Source: Scybalousia_A sp964542225 (lineage in GTDB: Bacteria; Bacteroidota; Bacteroidia; Bacteroidales; P3). From it: a stretch of DNA of 25,658 nt. Below are positions 1-7,913 of this stretch, piece after piece (within the stretch, counting starts at the first letter, position 1; the number at the start of each line of letters is the position of its first letter). Under the pieces are notes generated by a model that was not told the origin of the DNA, searched no databases, and saw only the letters and a list, made by a program, of their open reading frames with translations. A program made the position numbers and the translations under genes. The DNA lies in the NCBI GenBank assembly GCA_964542225.1, contig CAZITO010000021.1, positions 1 to 25,658 on the forward strand. Direction: 5' to 3'.

Positions 1-325
1 TCGTCGAAATGAATCGCCGATTCATTTTCGCGAAACGGCCGAAGAAAAAATTTTTCCTTCAAAAAACCGCTCGAAACCGCTGAAAATGACAGCCTCAGGC
101 TGATTTTAAGCCATTTTTTACCATTCGAAAAAGGTTAAGTAATTGATAATCAATAGTAGCACCCTTATTTTTGAACTTTTAGTAACCATCAATTAAATTT
201 CCCGAAAAAATATTTTTCGGCTCTTTCTCAGCCTGTTTTCGTAGAGGCAAAGCCGCACCCGTTGGGTGTTTTATAAGGGCAAAGCCGTTACTTATTATGG
301 ATTGGTATAGGTTGAAATAAAAAAA
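1..325 (+). repeat. Dispersed intergenic repeat, copy A (truncated by window edge)
   Basis: This non-coding stretch is near-identical along its length to 14970-15330, in the same orientation; base 1 aligns with base 14970. Shared landmarks are an inverted repeat (7-16 with 18-27), a near-perfect A/T palindrome at 41-60, the run GATAATCAATAGTAGCACCC at about 144-163, and one full plus one partial unit of the 32-bp repeat at 246-298. Copy A carries a small extra palindrome (CAGCCTCAGGCTG, near 91-103) that copy B lacks. Its left end lies outside the window. No convincing ORF occupies it; the short minus-strand ORF at 179-379 is low-complexity. Confidence 0.85.
246..298 (+). repeat. 32-bp tandem repeat unit, one full copy plus partial
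   Basis: One full unit (246-277) and the first part of a second (from 278) of the same 32-bp sequence that is repeated three times at 15204-15299. Each unit holds two mini-palindromes, GGC-AAA-GCC and CACCC-GTT-GGGTG, followed by TTTTATAAG. The difference in copy number between loci marks it as a variable-number repeat. Confidence 0.8.
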
Positions 326-351
326 TATTTTTTTCAGAAATAGTTTTTTTG

Positions 352-359
352 TAATTTTG
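352..359 (+). promoter_or_regulatory. Putative -7 box (TAATTTTG) upstream of the MFS gene
   Basis: TAATTTTG matches the Bacteroidota -7 consensus TAnnTTTG. I see no clear TTTG at the -33 spacing. If it is used, the MFS mRNA has a leader of roughly 140 nt, in which I recognise no riboswitch. Confidence 0.4.
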
Positions 360-506
360 CAAACTGAAATTGTAAGCAACTTAGGTTAAATAGTAGGAAT
401 ATTTATCCAAAGAAACAATTATCCTTTCTTTAATTCCGAATGTTTGTCTAACGACTGAAGATTTCCAGTTTAAACTATTATAAACCAAAGAAAATATTCA
501 GAAAGT

Positions 507-1688
507 ATGAAACAGATTTCTAAAAAAGTAACATTTACTATTTTGTCCATTTCTCTATTGACAGTTATGGCGGGTGCTGCTGTGGCTCCGGCTTTAAGCA
601 CAATAAAACAACATTTTGCAGATAGTCCGAATGTATTGATACAACTTATTGTTTCTTTTCCCTCTTTGACTATCATAATAACAAACTTTTGTTTTTCCTA
701 TTTATGCAGATTTTTCAGAACAAAGACTTTGGCTCTTGCCGGATTGTGGCTTTATACATTGTCGGGAAGTGCAGCTTTTTTTGTGGACAATATTGGTATC
801 ATACTTATACTAAGAGCCTTATTGGGGGTCAGTGTAGGACTGATTATGCCTCTTTCAACGGGCTTGCTTGCCTACTATTTTCCACCCGATAAACAAGCAA
901 AACTAATGGGGTTGTCTGCCTCCATGAGTCAAATGGGCGGTGTGATTGCAACTCTTTTGGCCGGGCTGTTATCAAATATCGGTTGGAATTATACTTTTTT
1001 GATTTATCTTTTGGGCTTTGTGGCTTTGATACCTGTTGCCTTGTTTCTGCCTAACGAAAAAATAACCGCGTCGGGCAACATTACAATGAAAAGTTTATTA
1101 AAATTCCACCCCTCCGTTACAGGTATGTTGTTGGTAATGATTATATTTTTTGTTTTTCCGACAAATTTTGCAATTATTTCTGCCCAACATCCCAACATAC
1201 AACTTTCTGCCAACAATATCACCTTTATTATGGTTGGCTTGGACTTAAGTGCGTCTATTATCGGTGTGTTTTTCGGTTTTATAATGAATTTTGCACCTAA
1301 GTACGTCAAATATTTTGCTCCGTCGTTATTTCTTGCAGGTTATTGTTTCTATGCTTACGGAAACAGTGTTTTAACTCTAATACTTGGTTCTTTACTTATT
1401 GGCTTGGCAAATGGTATAGCAATACCTTATCTCAATACCATAGCCTCCATAAAAGGCGGAAAAAATGCCGCTACAACCGTAATGCCTCTGATTTCTGCAA
1501 GTCTCTATTTAGGGCAATTTATTTCTCCTTTGATAACAACCTTTATAAGCAATACCTGTTTTCCTTTGAGTGATATTTGTGCTCCATATAAGGTGGCAAT
1601 AATTTTTTGTATCATATTTTTATTTCAAGTTTTCCTTACCCGCAACTATCAAAGTTTGCCCCCAAAAAGAAGAGATAACACAAAATAG
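507..1688 (+). CDS. MFS transporter, probable drug/metabolite:H+ antiporter
   Basis: A 393-residue, strongly hydrophobic protein with about 12 predicted membrane helices, the usual size for a 12-TM major facilitator carrier in the inner membrane. Helix 1 starts near residue 9. The short loop after helix 2 (about 64-74, CRFFRTKT) stands where MFS motif A lies. RALLGVSVG (about residues 103-111) resembles motif B of helix 4, and the Gly/Met-rich GLSASMSQMGG region resembles antiporter helix 5. These features suit the DHA1-like drug:proton antiporters, but substrate cannot be read from sequence. It appears to be a single-gene unit downstream of repeat copy A, with the rhomboid gene 112 bp further on behind its own -7 box. 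Confidence 0.8.
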   Translation: MKQISKKVTFTILSISLLTVMAGAAVAPALSTIKQHFADSPNVLIQLIVSFPSLTIIITNFCFSYLCRFFRTKTLALAGLWLYTLSGSAAFFVDNIGIILILRALLGVSVGLIMPLSTGLLAYYFPPDKQAKLMGLSASMSQMGGVIATLLAGLLSNIGWNYTFLIYLLGFVALIPVALFLPNEKITASGNITMKSLLKFHPSVTGMLLVMIIFFVFPTNFAIISAQHPNIQLSANNITFIMVGLDLSASIIGVFFGFIMNFAPKYVKYFAPSLFLAGYCFYAYGNSVLTLILGSLLIGLANGIAIPYLNTIASIKGGKNAATTVMPLISASLYLGQFISPLITTFISNTCFPLSDICAPYKVAIIFCIIFLFQVFLTRNYQSLPPKRRDNTK

Positions 1689-1723
1689 TGAATACATTCC
1701 ATAGCAATAAGGAAAAATTATTG

Positions 1724-1731
1724 TACCTTTG
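1724..1731 (+). promoter_or_regulatory. Putative -7 box (TACCTTTG) for rhomboid-USP pair
   Basis: TACCTTTG fits TAnnTTTG exactly and lies 69 bp before the rhomboid ATG; no clear -33 TTTG. Just downstream, 1732-1740 (CAAACACTT) can pair with 1764-1772 (AGGTGTTTG), so the leader may begin with a hairpin. Confidence 0.5.
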
Positions 1732-1800
1732 CAAACACTTGCTTGCTTTTTTTAAGTAAAGTGAGGTGTTTGTAAATGATAAAAAATATTTAAACAAAAT

Positions 1801-2523
1801 ATGTATCAAGGAAATAACAGCTACGAATACAAGCCTCAAGGGTTTAGCATACTACCCGTGGTCTGCAAGCATTTGCTTATCATAAACACATTGTTATACC
1901 TCCTTTCCGTGGTGTTGGAAATGAGAGGTATTAGTTTGGATAAAGTTTTTGGATTACACTTTTTCCCTACGGAAAGTTTTCATTTTTGGCAATTGATTAC
2001 TTACTCCTTATTTCATGGCAGTTTTCAGCATTTGTTTTTTAATATGTTTGCCATTTGGATGTTTGGTGCAGTATTGGAAAACGTATGGGGAAGCAAGAGA
2101 TTTTTAATTTATTGTATCGTTGCCGCTTTGGGTGCCGCCATAATGCAGGAAATCACCTATTATTTTATGTACAAAGATATTCTTAACGGGGTTTATGACG
2201 GAGTAAGAATAAATATGGGTGGAATGGAAAGAGTTATTAGCAATCAAACTTATCTAAACCAAATCAACACCATAGGAGCAAGCGGAATATGTTTTGGGTT
2301 GCTTTTGGCTTTTGGTATGATGTTCCCCAATAATTATATTTATCTTTATTTCTTTGTCCCTATAAAATGCAAATATTTTGTTATAGGATATATGATTTTG
2401 GAATTGTTTAGCGGAGTGGTCGGTACCGCTGACGGAGTAGCACACTTTGCTCATCTTGGCGGAGCATTGGCTGGATTGTTTTTGGTTCTTTATTGGAGAA
2501 AAAAACAAGGTTATAATGCATAA
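1801..2523 (+). CDS. Rhomboid-family intramembrane serine protease
   Basis: A 240-residue membrane protein with the rhomboid core. Helix 2 has HLFFN (H77...N81), matching the H-x3-N of E. coli GlpG. The catalytic serine is S161 in GASG (159-162), and the catalytic histidine is H218 in AHLGGALAG, on the glycine-rich last helix that packs against it. The Ser-His dyad is complete, so the enzyme should be active, cutting transmembrane substrates within the inner membrane. About 40 residues (roughly 120-158) between helices 3 and 4 form a longer loop than in minimal rhomboids. The final codons overlap the next gene by 8 nt (ATGCATAA), suggesting coupled translation. The substrate is unknown. Confidence 0.93.
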   Translation: MYQGNNSYEYKPQGFSILPVVCKHLLIINTLLYLLSVVLEMRGISLDKVFGLHFFPTESFHFWQLITYSLFHGSFQHLFFNMFAIWMFGAVLENVWGSKRFLIYCIVAALGAAIMQEITYYFMYKDILNGVYDGVRINMGGMERVISNQTYLNQINTIGASGICFGLLLAFGMMFPNNYIYLYFFVPIKCKYFVIGYMILELFSGVVGTADGVAHFAHLGGALAGLFLVLYWRKKQGYNA

Positions 2524-3370
2524 ATACAAAAAGGGCGAGTATAGAGACCAATTTGTTATTGCTTACATTACCGATTTGAGCGATTATAGGAGCGTGTTGT
2601 TTTGGGCAGAAAAATTTGCCTTATTACTGAAAAAAGGGATAATACTTCTGCATATTTCTGACGATAAATACACAAAAACTTCCACTTCCGAAGCCTCCGA
2701 GCGATTACAACAAATAAATAAAGAAATAAATCTCCCTTATACTCATTCATACGCCGCTATGAAAGGCAAAAGCAATGAAGTTATTCATTCCACTGGAGAA
2801 TTACTTAACGGCGTAATGATAATTTCAAAACTTGACAATAAAACCAAAAGCAAATCAAGCCCTATTTCCGTAAACAATGTAATAAAAGACTTTTACTCTT
2901 CTCGCATAGCCTATTTTTTATTTACCGATAATGTGCGGGAAAACAATAATTTTGAGGAAATAGTGCTTAGCATGGATTCTCTGAAAGAGAGTAAAGAAAA
3001 AGTACTTTGGGCATCTTATTTTGGCAGATTTGCCAACTCAATAGTGGATATTTATTATCATAGATATAGAGATGAATACCTTCAAAAACAACTCAATCTT
3101 AATATTGGTTTTGCAAGAAAAATGTTTAAAAATTTTAAAATAGCAACTCGCAATATACACTCTCAAAACCGCAAAACTTCCACAGATATTCAGGCTATGG
3201 ATTTTGCACAAAGAGAAAAAAAAGACGTGTGTATTTTTCAAACCACAGCAAACAAAAGTTTCTTGGAATTTTTCTTTGGACTGACGGAAAGGAAAGTTTT
3301 GAATAAACTTGATACTACTCCCGTACTTTTTCTTAACAGACGAAAGGATATTTTTGTAATGTGCGAATAA
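2516..3370 (+). CDS. Tandem universal-stress-protein-like protein
   Basis: 284 residues read from ATG at 2516, which overlaps the rhomboid stop by 8 nt. The reading frame extends 23 codons further upstream, but that part lies inside the rhomboid gene and has no USP character, so I reject the longer start. It looks like two USP folds in tandem: residues 11-50 (DQFVIAYITDLSD... GIILLHISDD) open the first, and 147-183 (EEIVLSMDSLKES... VDIYYHR) open the second, which ends with the typical TTPVLFLNRR strand (267-276). The Gly-rich ATP-binding signature (G-x2-G-x9-G-S/T) is absent, so it is probably of the non-ATP-binding type. Cytoplasmic; role unknown. Confidence is moderate because USPs diverge widely. 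Confidence 0.7.
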   Translation: MHKYKKGEYRDQFVIAYITDLSDYRSVLFWAEKFALLLKKGIILLHISDDKYTKTSTSEASERLQQINKEINLPYTHSYAAMKGKSNEVIHSTGELLNGVMIISKLDNKTKSKSSPISVNNVIKDFYSSRIAYFLFTDNVRENNNFEEIVLSMDSLKESKEKVLWASYFGRFANSIVDIYYHRYRDEYLQKQLNLNIGFARKMFKNFKIATRNIHSQNRKTSTDIQAMDFAQREKKDVCIFQTTANKSFLEFFFGLTERKVLNKLDTTPVLFLNRRKDIFVMCE

Positions 3371-3440
3371 CAGGCACAACCTGTATTATATGGGCACAGC
3401 CACCCATAGGGTGTTTTATAAGGGCATAGCCTTAAAAAAC
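3371..3440. repeat. Degenerate copy of the 32-bp repeat with small hairpins
   Basis: 3393-3422 is a 30-bp variant of the 32-bp unit (GGCACAGCCACCCATAGGGTG then TTTTATAAG), followed by GGCATAGCC. Two small stems lie here: CAGG/CCTG (3371-3374 with 3380-3383) and TATGGG/CCCATA (3389-3394 with 3403-3408). It sits directly after the USP stop codon between convergent genes, so it may help to end the rightward transcript. Confidence 0.65.
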
Positions 3441-3467
3441 ATTATTAATATCTAAACATAAATTTTA

Positions 3468-3509
3468 ATAGGTTGGCACAGCCTTATTTATTTGCTTATG
3501 CCAACCTAT
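3468..3509 (-). terminator. 11-bp perfect stem between convergent operons, possible terminator
   Basis: ATAGGTTGGCA (3468-3478) pairs perfectly with TGCCAACCTAT (3499-3509) around a 20-nt loop. It starts 19 bp beyond the stop of the last gene of the minus-strand TonB locus. Downstream on the minus strand the sequence is A/T-rich but without a clean U-run, so intrinsic termination is plausible rather than certain. GGTTGGCA also occurs at the right edge of repeat copy B (15324-15330), so this stem may be repeat-derived. Confidence 0.45.
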
Positions 3510-3527
3510 CAAACCTATTTATTAATT

Positions 3528-4013
3528 TTAATTACGAGTTCCTTGATATTGAATTTCGTTTGTAGTTCCTTGACGACTAAGTCCTATTGTAAGAGTTGCT
3601 CCTCCATTGTTAATGGTTCCTGTTACCGTCGGTATGGACATTCCCAGAGTGGATATTTCTGCCGTATTGCCCATCATGGTATAGGTTGCCATAACATTTG
3701 TAGCATTCAATACAGTATCTGTACCCTCAACAGTAAAAGCAATATCTTTCACACTAATATCCATACTTGGCATATTTGGTGCAAACGTTATTTGATTTAA
3801 GTCTATGGTACAAGTGTTGTTTTTGCAAGTGGTTTTTATGATAATATTATCCTGTTGTTCACCATTATAAACCACGTTTCCCGTAAAGGAAGAAACAGCG
3901 ACTGTGGTAGTGGCTGAAGTTGTTGTATCTTTATCATCATCTTCGTCATCATCACATGCCACAAAACTTAATGCCGCAACGGCAATCAAAAGTAATTTTT
4001 TGAAGTTTTTCAT
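3528..4013 (-). CDS. Calycin-like surface lipoprotein, paralogue 1
   Basis: 161 residues. The signal peptide has a lipobox ending FVAC (Cys20), so it is a lipoprotein. Straight after the cysteine comes an acidic run (DDDEDDD), which matches the lipoprotein export signal known in Bacteroidota for moving lipoproteins to the cell surface. After a Thr/Ser-rich linker, residues from about 43 (SFTGNVVYNGEQQDN...) form a short beta-rich domain that resembles the calycin-like lipoproteins annotated in Bacteroidales. It aligns along its length with the gene just upstream, sharing the pattern F-x-G-x-VV ... Y/T-I-x-L-x-x-V/I-T-F ... MP-x-x-x, so the two arose by duplication. It is the last gene of the locus. 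Probable role: ligand capture or accessory to the TonB-dependent receptor (inferred from context). Confidence 0.75.
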   Translation of the reverse strand: MKNFKKLLLIAVAALSFVACDDDEDDDKDTTTSATTTVAVSSFTGNVVYNGEQQDNIIIKTTCKNNTCTIDLNQITFAPNMPSMDISVKDIAFTVEGTDTVLNATNVMATYTMMGNTAEISTLGMSIPTVTGTINNGGATLTIGLSRQGTTNEIQYQGTRN

Positions 4014-4062
4014 TTTTTTTGTCTGTTTTTAATTGTTATTAAATTATTTATTTGTCTCTTTT

Positions 4063-4545
4063 TTATTCTTTTATACGTATGGCTCTGTAAGACAAAGAAG
4101 TCACTCCTTCCATTGAAGATGTTCCACCCTCAGAGGTAAAGGTTAGAGAGTCTGCTGTTACTTTTGCCTCAAAGTTATACAAAATCATAGAACTGACAGG
4201 AAAATTATTCCAATAAGGTATTATGGAGTCCATAACAATTAAAGTATCTCTGTCATTGATTTGAGGCAAAAGGTCTTTTAACTCAAAACTTACCAACGGC
4301 ATCAAGTCCGAAAAAGTTACTCTGTCCAAATATATTATATAACTATCATTTGTATCATTCTTATAGAAATTGGCCTTAACCCCTTGCTGAACATAACCAT
4401 TACTCGCTACAACTTGCCCCACGAACTCAAATCTCTCTCCATTTTCATTATTATAAGGCTTTTTGTTGACTTGCTCGTTATCATCACTACAAGCAACAAA
4501 CAGACAAGCAAAGAATACCAACAATGTATATTTATATTTTTTCAT
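4063..4545 (-). CDS. Calycin-like surface lipoprotein, paralogue 2
   Basis: 160 residues with signal peptide and lipobox (CLFVAC, Cys19). The residues after the cysteine, SDDNE, closely resemble the published Bacteroidota surface export signals (SDDDD/SDDFE type), so the protein should be exposed on the outside of the outer membrane. The mature domain (from FEFVGQVVAS, about residue 39) is beta-rich and paralogous to the protein encoded next. It starts 12 bp after the TonB-dependent receptor stop, so the two are surely co-transcribed. A receptor plus surface lipoprotein resembles the way SusD or HmuY partner their receptors, but this protein is far smaller than SusD and the ligand is unknown. 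Confidence 0.75.
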   Translation of the reverse strand: MKKYKYTLLVFFACLFVACSDDNEQVNKKPYNNENGERFEFVGQVVASNGYVQQGVKANFYKNDTNDSYIIYLDRVTFSDLMPLVSFELKDLLPQINDRDTLIVMDSIIPYWNNFPVSSMILYNFEAKVTADSLTFTSEGGTSSMEGVTSLSYRAIRIKE

Positions 4546-4557
4546 ATCATCTTTATT

Positions 4558-6834
4558 TTATATTGTTATTCGTAACGTTGCTCCAAAAGTTATGGGTTTT
4601 GCTTTCTGTACAAAATTGTTTCCGCAAGAAAGAAAGTAAAACGTATTATAATCTGTGTTTATTATATTCCTTGCCCAAAAGGATAAGGAATAAATATTTC
4701 TTCTCAAAGTAATATCAGCGTTAAGTAAGGAATAATATGATTGTTTCACACTGTTAGCCTGATTAAAATATATATCTCCCACACCAAGATAAGCAACAGA
4801 AAAATTAATATTGTCCAACATCCTATTGTCCAAACGACAAAGATAATCAAGCACCACACTCACACTGTTTATAGGATAATACATCAAATATTTATCTTTA
4901 TAGTCCTGTTTGCCATCGTTGTAAGAGGTAAATTTTGCATTGGTATAAGAATAATTGATATTTAAAGATATGTTTTTGGTCAGTCTTGCTCTTAGCGAGG
5001 TTTCCAAACCAAAAGAACGTGATTTGGCTGCATTTGTCATCATTCTACCCGTTGTGTTTGGTGTTAGGAATATGGTCAATTGTTGATTTTCAACATCTAT
5101 GTAAAAAGCCGTCAATGATAAGTATAACTTGCCCTCCAAGAATTGAAGTTTTGCCCCCAACTCATAGTCCCAAATATACTGAGGCTTGTATTTTATTATT
5201 TCACCTTTATCATAAATGGCATAAATATCTTCCATAGCCGAGCCCGGTTGCGGCTCTATGTGGAGGTCTTGTAACATATTTTGCATCATTTGATTGCGTA
5301 TTATATCGGCAAACATACTCGTATTATAACCGCCTGTCATATACCCTTTGGAAACAGAGGCAAAAATCATTTTGTCTTTGCTTATATTGTAAGAAATCGC
5401 TACCTTAGGGAGAAATTGCAAATAATTCTTGCTACTACTACCTTCAAAAACAGTATTCAACAAACGATAATTCACAAAAACAGGAACCAACCTATAATTT
5501 ACTTGTGTTTGGGTTTCATAGTCCAAAGAAACATTTTCATAATCTGCCCTAAGTCCTAATTGAAAATTAAACTTCCTAAAAGTGTAATCAACTTGAAAAT
5601 AAGCATTGGCTCCATAACGCGGGTATTTGAAATTGTCTTTTACCAACATTTCATCCTCTTTAAATTCTATATTGTAATCATCGGGGAAAACCACGTGCAA
5701 TCCCTTGTTGGCATTGTCTAAGATAAGTGCCTTGATGCCATCTTTTTTGAAAAGTACCGGAGCCTCCATATCCAAATACTTATAAAAAGCAAATACACCT
5801 CCCATCCAATTCCAATTATCAGTATGATTATCATCTTTAAAAATAAATTCTTGAGAAAAAGCATAATCTTTTTCTTTTTGGTGAAGGGTAAAATAAGACA
5901 ATGAAGTAAAGTCATTATCCAAAGTCAATTCATCAAAATTTAATTGTATTGAACTCAAAGACTGAAATGTAAAAACATCCTTATTTTTGTAGGTATATGA
6001 GGTGTTGTTAATCAAATTAAGCCTATCGTAAGCACATTCATCATTATAATTGACCTTTGAGGTTTTGTTGTTAATGGTGTCAAACAAAGAATAAGGGTAA
6101 CCTCCCTGATGAACAAAAGAAAAATAGGTTGAATTTTTGGCATTTACATTACCATTTTTGTACTCAAAAACAAGCCTTGCATTAGCAAAACGCCCCCAAT
6201 CACAATCTGTCCCATCAAAAGCATTGTCAAAATACCCCTGCGTAGTATTAAAATCAACTCCCACCATATAAGCCCAATGTTTTGATAATTTGTCGTAATA
6301 AGAAAAAGAAGCGTTGTAAGTATTGCCTTTTGCCAAACCGACACTTGCCTTCATACCTTGATAATTAAACGGAGACAGTGTGGTCAAATCTATAACTCCT
6401 GCCATTGTATTCATTCCAAAAGTAAGACTTTGAGCACCTTTGTAAATATCTATTTTATAAAAATCAAAATAAGAAAAATCAAAACAATTTTTATTTAACA
6501 ACATTACTCCATCCAAACAAACTCCAACAGAAGAGTTATCAATTCTTGAACCGAGCCCTCTTAAATAAATGGTACTTGTGATTTTAGAACCGTAGTCAGG
6601 TATAAACAACGAAGGCGTATAGGCTGAAAAGTCCTTAAAGTCCTTAACATTGTGGTTATTCATATATTGTTGATTATAACTATCCACAGAGGAGGTTATT
6701 CGTTGCAAATTGTTTTCCGTCTTTATGGAAGAAACAACTCTCACTTCAGGCAAATTAACAGTGTCCATCTCTTGCTGAGAAAAACACTCAGTAACAAATA
6801 ACAACAATAGTATGTATATAAACTTTCTTTTCAC
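4558..6834 (-). CDS. TonB-dependent outer membrane receptor
   Basis: 758 residues. Signal peptide 1-20 (MKRKFIYILLLLFVTECFSQ), then a TonB-box-like segment at about 24-34 (DTVNLPEVRVV), with no N-terminal carboxypeptidase-like domain, so it is not a canonical SusC. The plug spans about 40-155 with the usual motifs IYLRGLGSRID, VCLDGVML and IDIYKGAQSLTFGMNTMAGVIDLTT. The rest is a beta-barrel rich in aromatic, alternating strands, closing with FGATLRITI. Architecture resembles siderophore, haem or vitamin receptors driven by TonB-ExbBD (encoded elsewhere). It lies in an operon behind a polytopic membrane protein (23-bp gap) and ahead of two surface lipoproteins (12-bp gap). The substrate cannot be assigned from sequence. 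Confidence 0.93.
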   Translation of the reverse strand: MKRKFIYILLLLFVTECFSQQEMDTVNLPEVRVVSSIKTENNLQRITSSVDSYNQQYMNNHNVKDFKDFSAYTPSLFIPDYGSKITSTIYLRGLGSRIDNSSVGVCLDGVMLLNKNCFDFSYFDFYKIDIYKGAQSLTFGMNTMAGVIDLTTLSPFNYQGMKASVGLAKGNTYNASFSYYDKLSKHWAYMVGVDFNTTQGYFDNAFDGTDCDWGRFANARLVFEYKNGNVNAKNSTYFSFVHQGGYPYSLFDTINNKTSKVNYNDECAYDRLNLINNTSYTYKNKDVFTFQSLSSIQLNFDELTLDNDFTSLSYFTLHQKEKDYAFSQEFIFKDDNHTDNWNWMGGVFAFYKYLDMEAPVLFKKDGIKALILDNANKGLHVVFPDDYNIEFKEDEMLVKDNFKYPRYGANAYFQVDYTFRKFNFQLGLRADYENVSLDYETQTQVNYRLVPVFVNYRLLNTVFEGSSSKNYLQFLPKVAISYNISKDKMIFASVSKGYMTGGYNTSMFADIIRNQMMQNMLQDLHIEPQPGSAMEDIYAIYDKGEIIKYKPQYIWDYELGAKLQFLEGKLYLSLTAFYIDVENQQLTIFLTPNTTGRMMTNAAKSRSFGLETSLRARLTKNISLNINYSYTNAKFTSYNDGKQDYKDKYLMYYPINSVSVVLDYLCRLDNRMLDNINFSVAYLGVGDIYFNQANSVKQSYYSLLNADITLRRNIYSLSFWARNIINTDYNTFYFLSCGNNFVQKAKPITFGATLRITI

Positions 6835-6857
6835 TAAAAAACAAATTATATTTTTAC

Positions 6858-7775
6858 CTATTTGCTCTTTATTTTACGTCTGTTAACCAACGTAGCATTA
6901 ACCGCAACTATTGCCACAACTATTATAAACGAAATCAAAATACCAATCATTTCTGATTTATACTGCTGAGGACTTGTCCAAATTTCTTTGAAAAAATCCA
7001 ACCTGCCAAGTATTTCTACCGGTGTCCAAAATATTACTACGGTTGCTATTGCCATACGAATATTTCTTCCCCAAGATGATATTTTCAATTGCTTTATAAA
7101 TATGAAAATTGCACCTACAAAACAAGCAACTCCAACAAATATGGTTATCCAACTTCTTTCTCCCACAAAGTTATCGTCATACAAAAACATCAAAAGCAAA
7201 TAACAAGTCCACATAAGCATATTAAGTTCCATAAAAGTGGTTAAGGCGGTGTGTTTTATCATAGGTTGAGCAACTATTTTTCGTTTTTTATTGCCAAAAA
7301 CGACTTTCTGACACCAATTTATAAAATTGCATCCCGTAGGAACACTAAACAAATAAAACAGCATAAACATTGCCCAAAAGCCAAAAGTTGCGGGCATTAT
7401 AAGATATTCAGGCTTTGTGGCAACCTCCGCCCCCAATTCAACAGCCTTATCATAATTCATCAAAGAACCATCAGCCAACAAAGCCATTGTTCCAAAACGT
7501 CTTGCATAATAAAGAAGCAAAAACTCTATCCAACCTGTCCAAAACAACAATCCTCCTATAAGTCCGAGAAGAGTTTGTTTGGTATCTCCTTTTGAAAAAA
7601 TACCTATTATTGTTATTAACACCCCTAAGACTCCAAGCAAAAAAGCAGACAAATGAAGAACATTTTCCGACATAAAATTCTCCATCAAAATCATCAAAGC
7701 ATGTCCCAAAGGCATCAAAAACAAAACCAATAAAAAAGACAATATTGCTTTCCAAGGATATATCTTACTTTTCAT
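6858..7775 (-). CDS. Polytopic membrane protein of the TonB locus, unrecognised
   Basis: 305 residues with seven or eight hydrophobic helices (about 11-31, 43-61, 67-90, 126-146, 182-199, 209-227, 240-254, 277-297) and a basic C-terminal tail, so an inner-membrane protein. I do not recognise the family. Two helices carry clustered histidine and methionine: H25, M28, M31, M35 in helix 1 and its end, and H175, M182, M186, M188, M196 in and just before helix 5. Spacing in the first cluster places the residues on one helical face, which could bind metal or haem; this is speculation. It is the first gene of the operon with the TonB receptor and surface lipoproteins, so a part in handling the imported substrate is the simplest guess. 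Confidence 0.7.
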   Translation of the reverse strand: MKSKIYPWKAILSFLLVLFLMPLGHALMILMENFMSENVLHLSAFLLGVLGVLITIIGIFSKGDTKQTLLGLIGGLLFWTGWIEFLLLYYARRFGTMALLADGSLMNYDKAVELGAEVATKPEYLIMPATFGFWAMFMLFYLFSVPTGCNFINWCQKVVFGNKKRKIVAQPMIKHTALTTFMELNMLMWTCYLLLMFLYDDNFVGERSWITIFVGVACFVGAIFIFIKQLKISSWGRNIRMAIATVVIFWTPVEILGRLDFFKEIWTSPQQYKSEMIGILISFIIVVAIVAVNATLVNRRKIKSK

Positions 7776-7820
7776 TTCGCAAATTTCAATATCTTAATTT
7801 ACATACTCTTTTTCCGTTTG

Positions 7821-7850
7821 CAAAATTAAAATCATTTTCTCTATCACAAA
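7821..7850 (-). promoter_or_regulatory. Promoter of the TonB/lipoprotein operon
   Basis: Read on the minus strand, TTTG (7850-7847), an 18-nt spacer and TAATTTTG (7828-7821) match the Bacteroidota -33/-7 promoter. The first gene starts 45 bp downstream at 7775. Confidence 0.6.
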
Positions 7851-7913
7851 ATAATCAATATTGAGTATTTTTTTACTTGTATAAAATCAAATACACTCGC
7901 TTAAAACAACAAA

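Noticed and set aside
179..379. 66-residue minus-strand ORF in copy A
   Set aside because: It is Lys/Phe/Ile-rich, crosses the 32-bp repeat and is not preserved in copy B.
360..506. Riboswitch in the long MFS leader
   Set aside because: No recognisable aptamer core and only weak local pairing.
2447..2515. 23-residue N-terminal extension of the USP-like protein
   Set aside because: It lies within the rhomboid coding sequence, encodes non-USP residues, and the 8-nt overlap start at 2516 fits the pattern of other gene pairs.
4558..6834. Receptor as a SusC homologue
   Set aside because: It lacks the N-terminal carboxypeptidase-regulatory-like domain, is shorter than SusC proteins, and has no SusD-sized partner.
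7776..7913. Terminator after the M16 gene
   Set aside because: Only short A/T stems are visible; the promoter of the next operon is the only supported element here.
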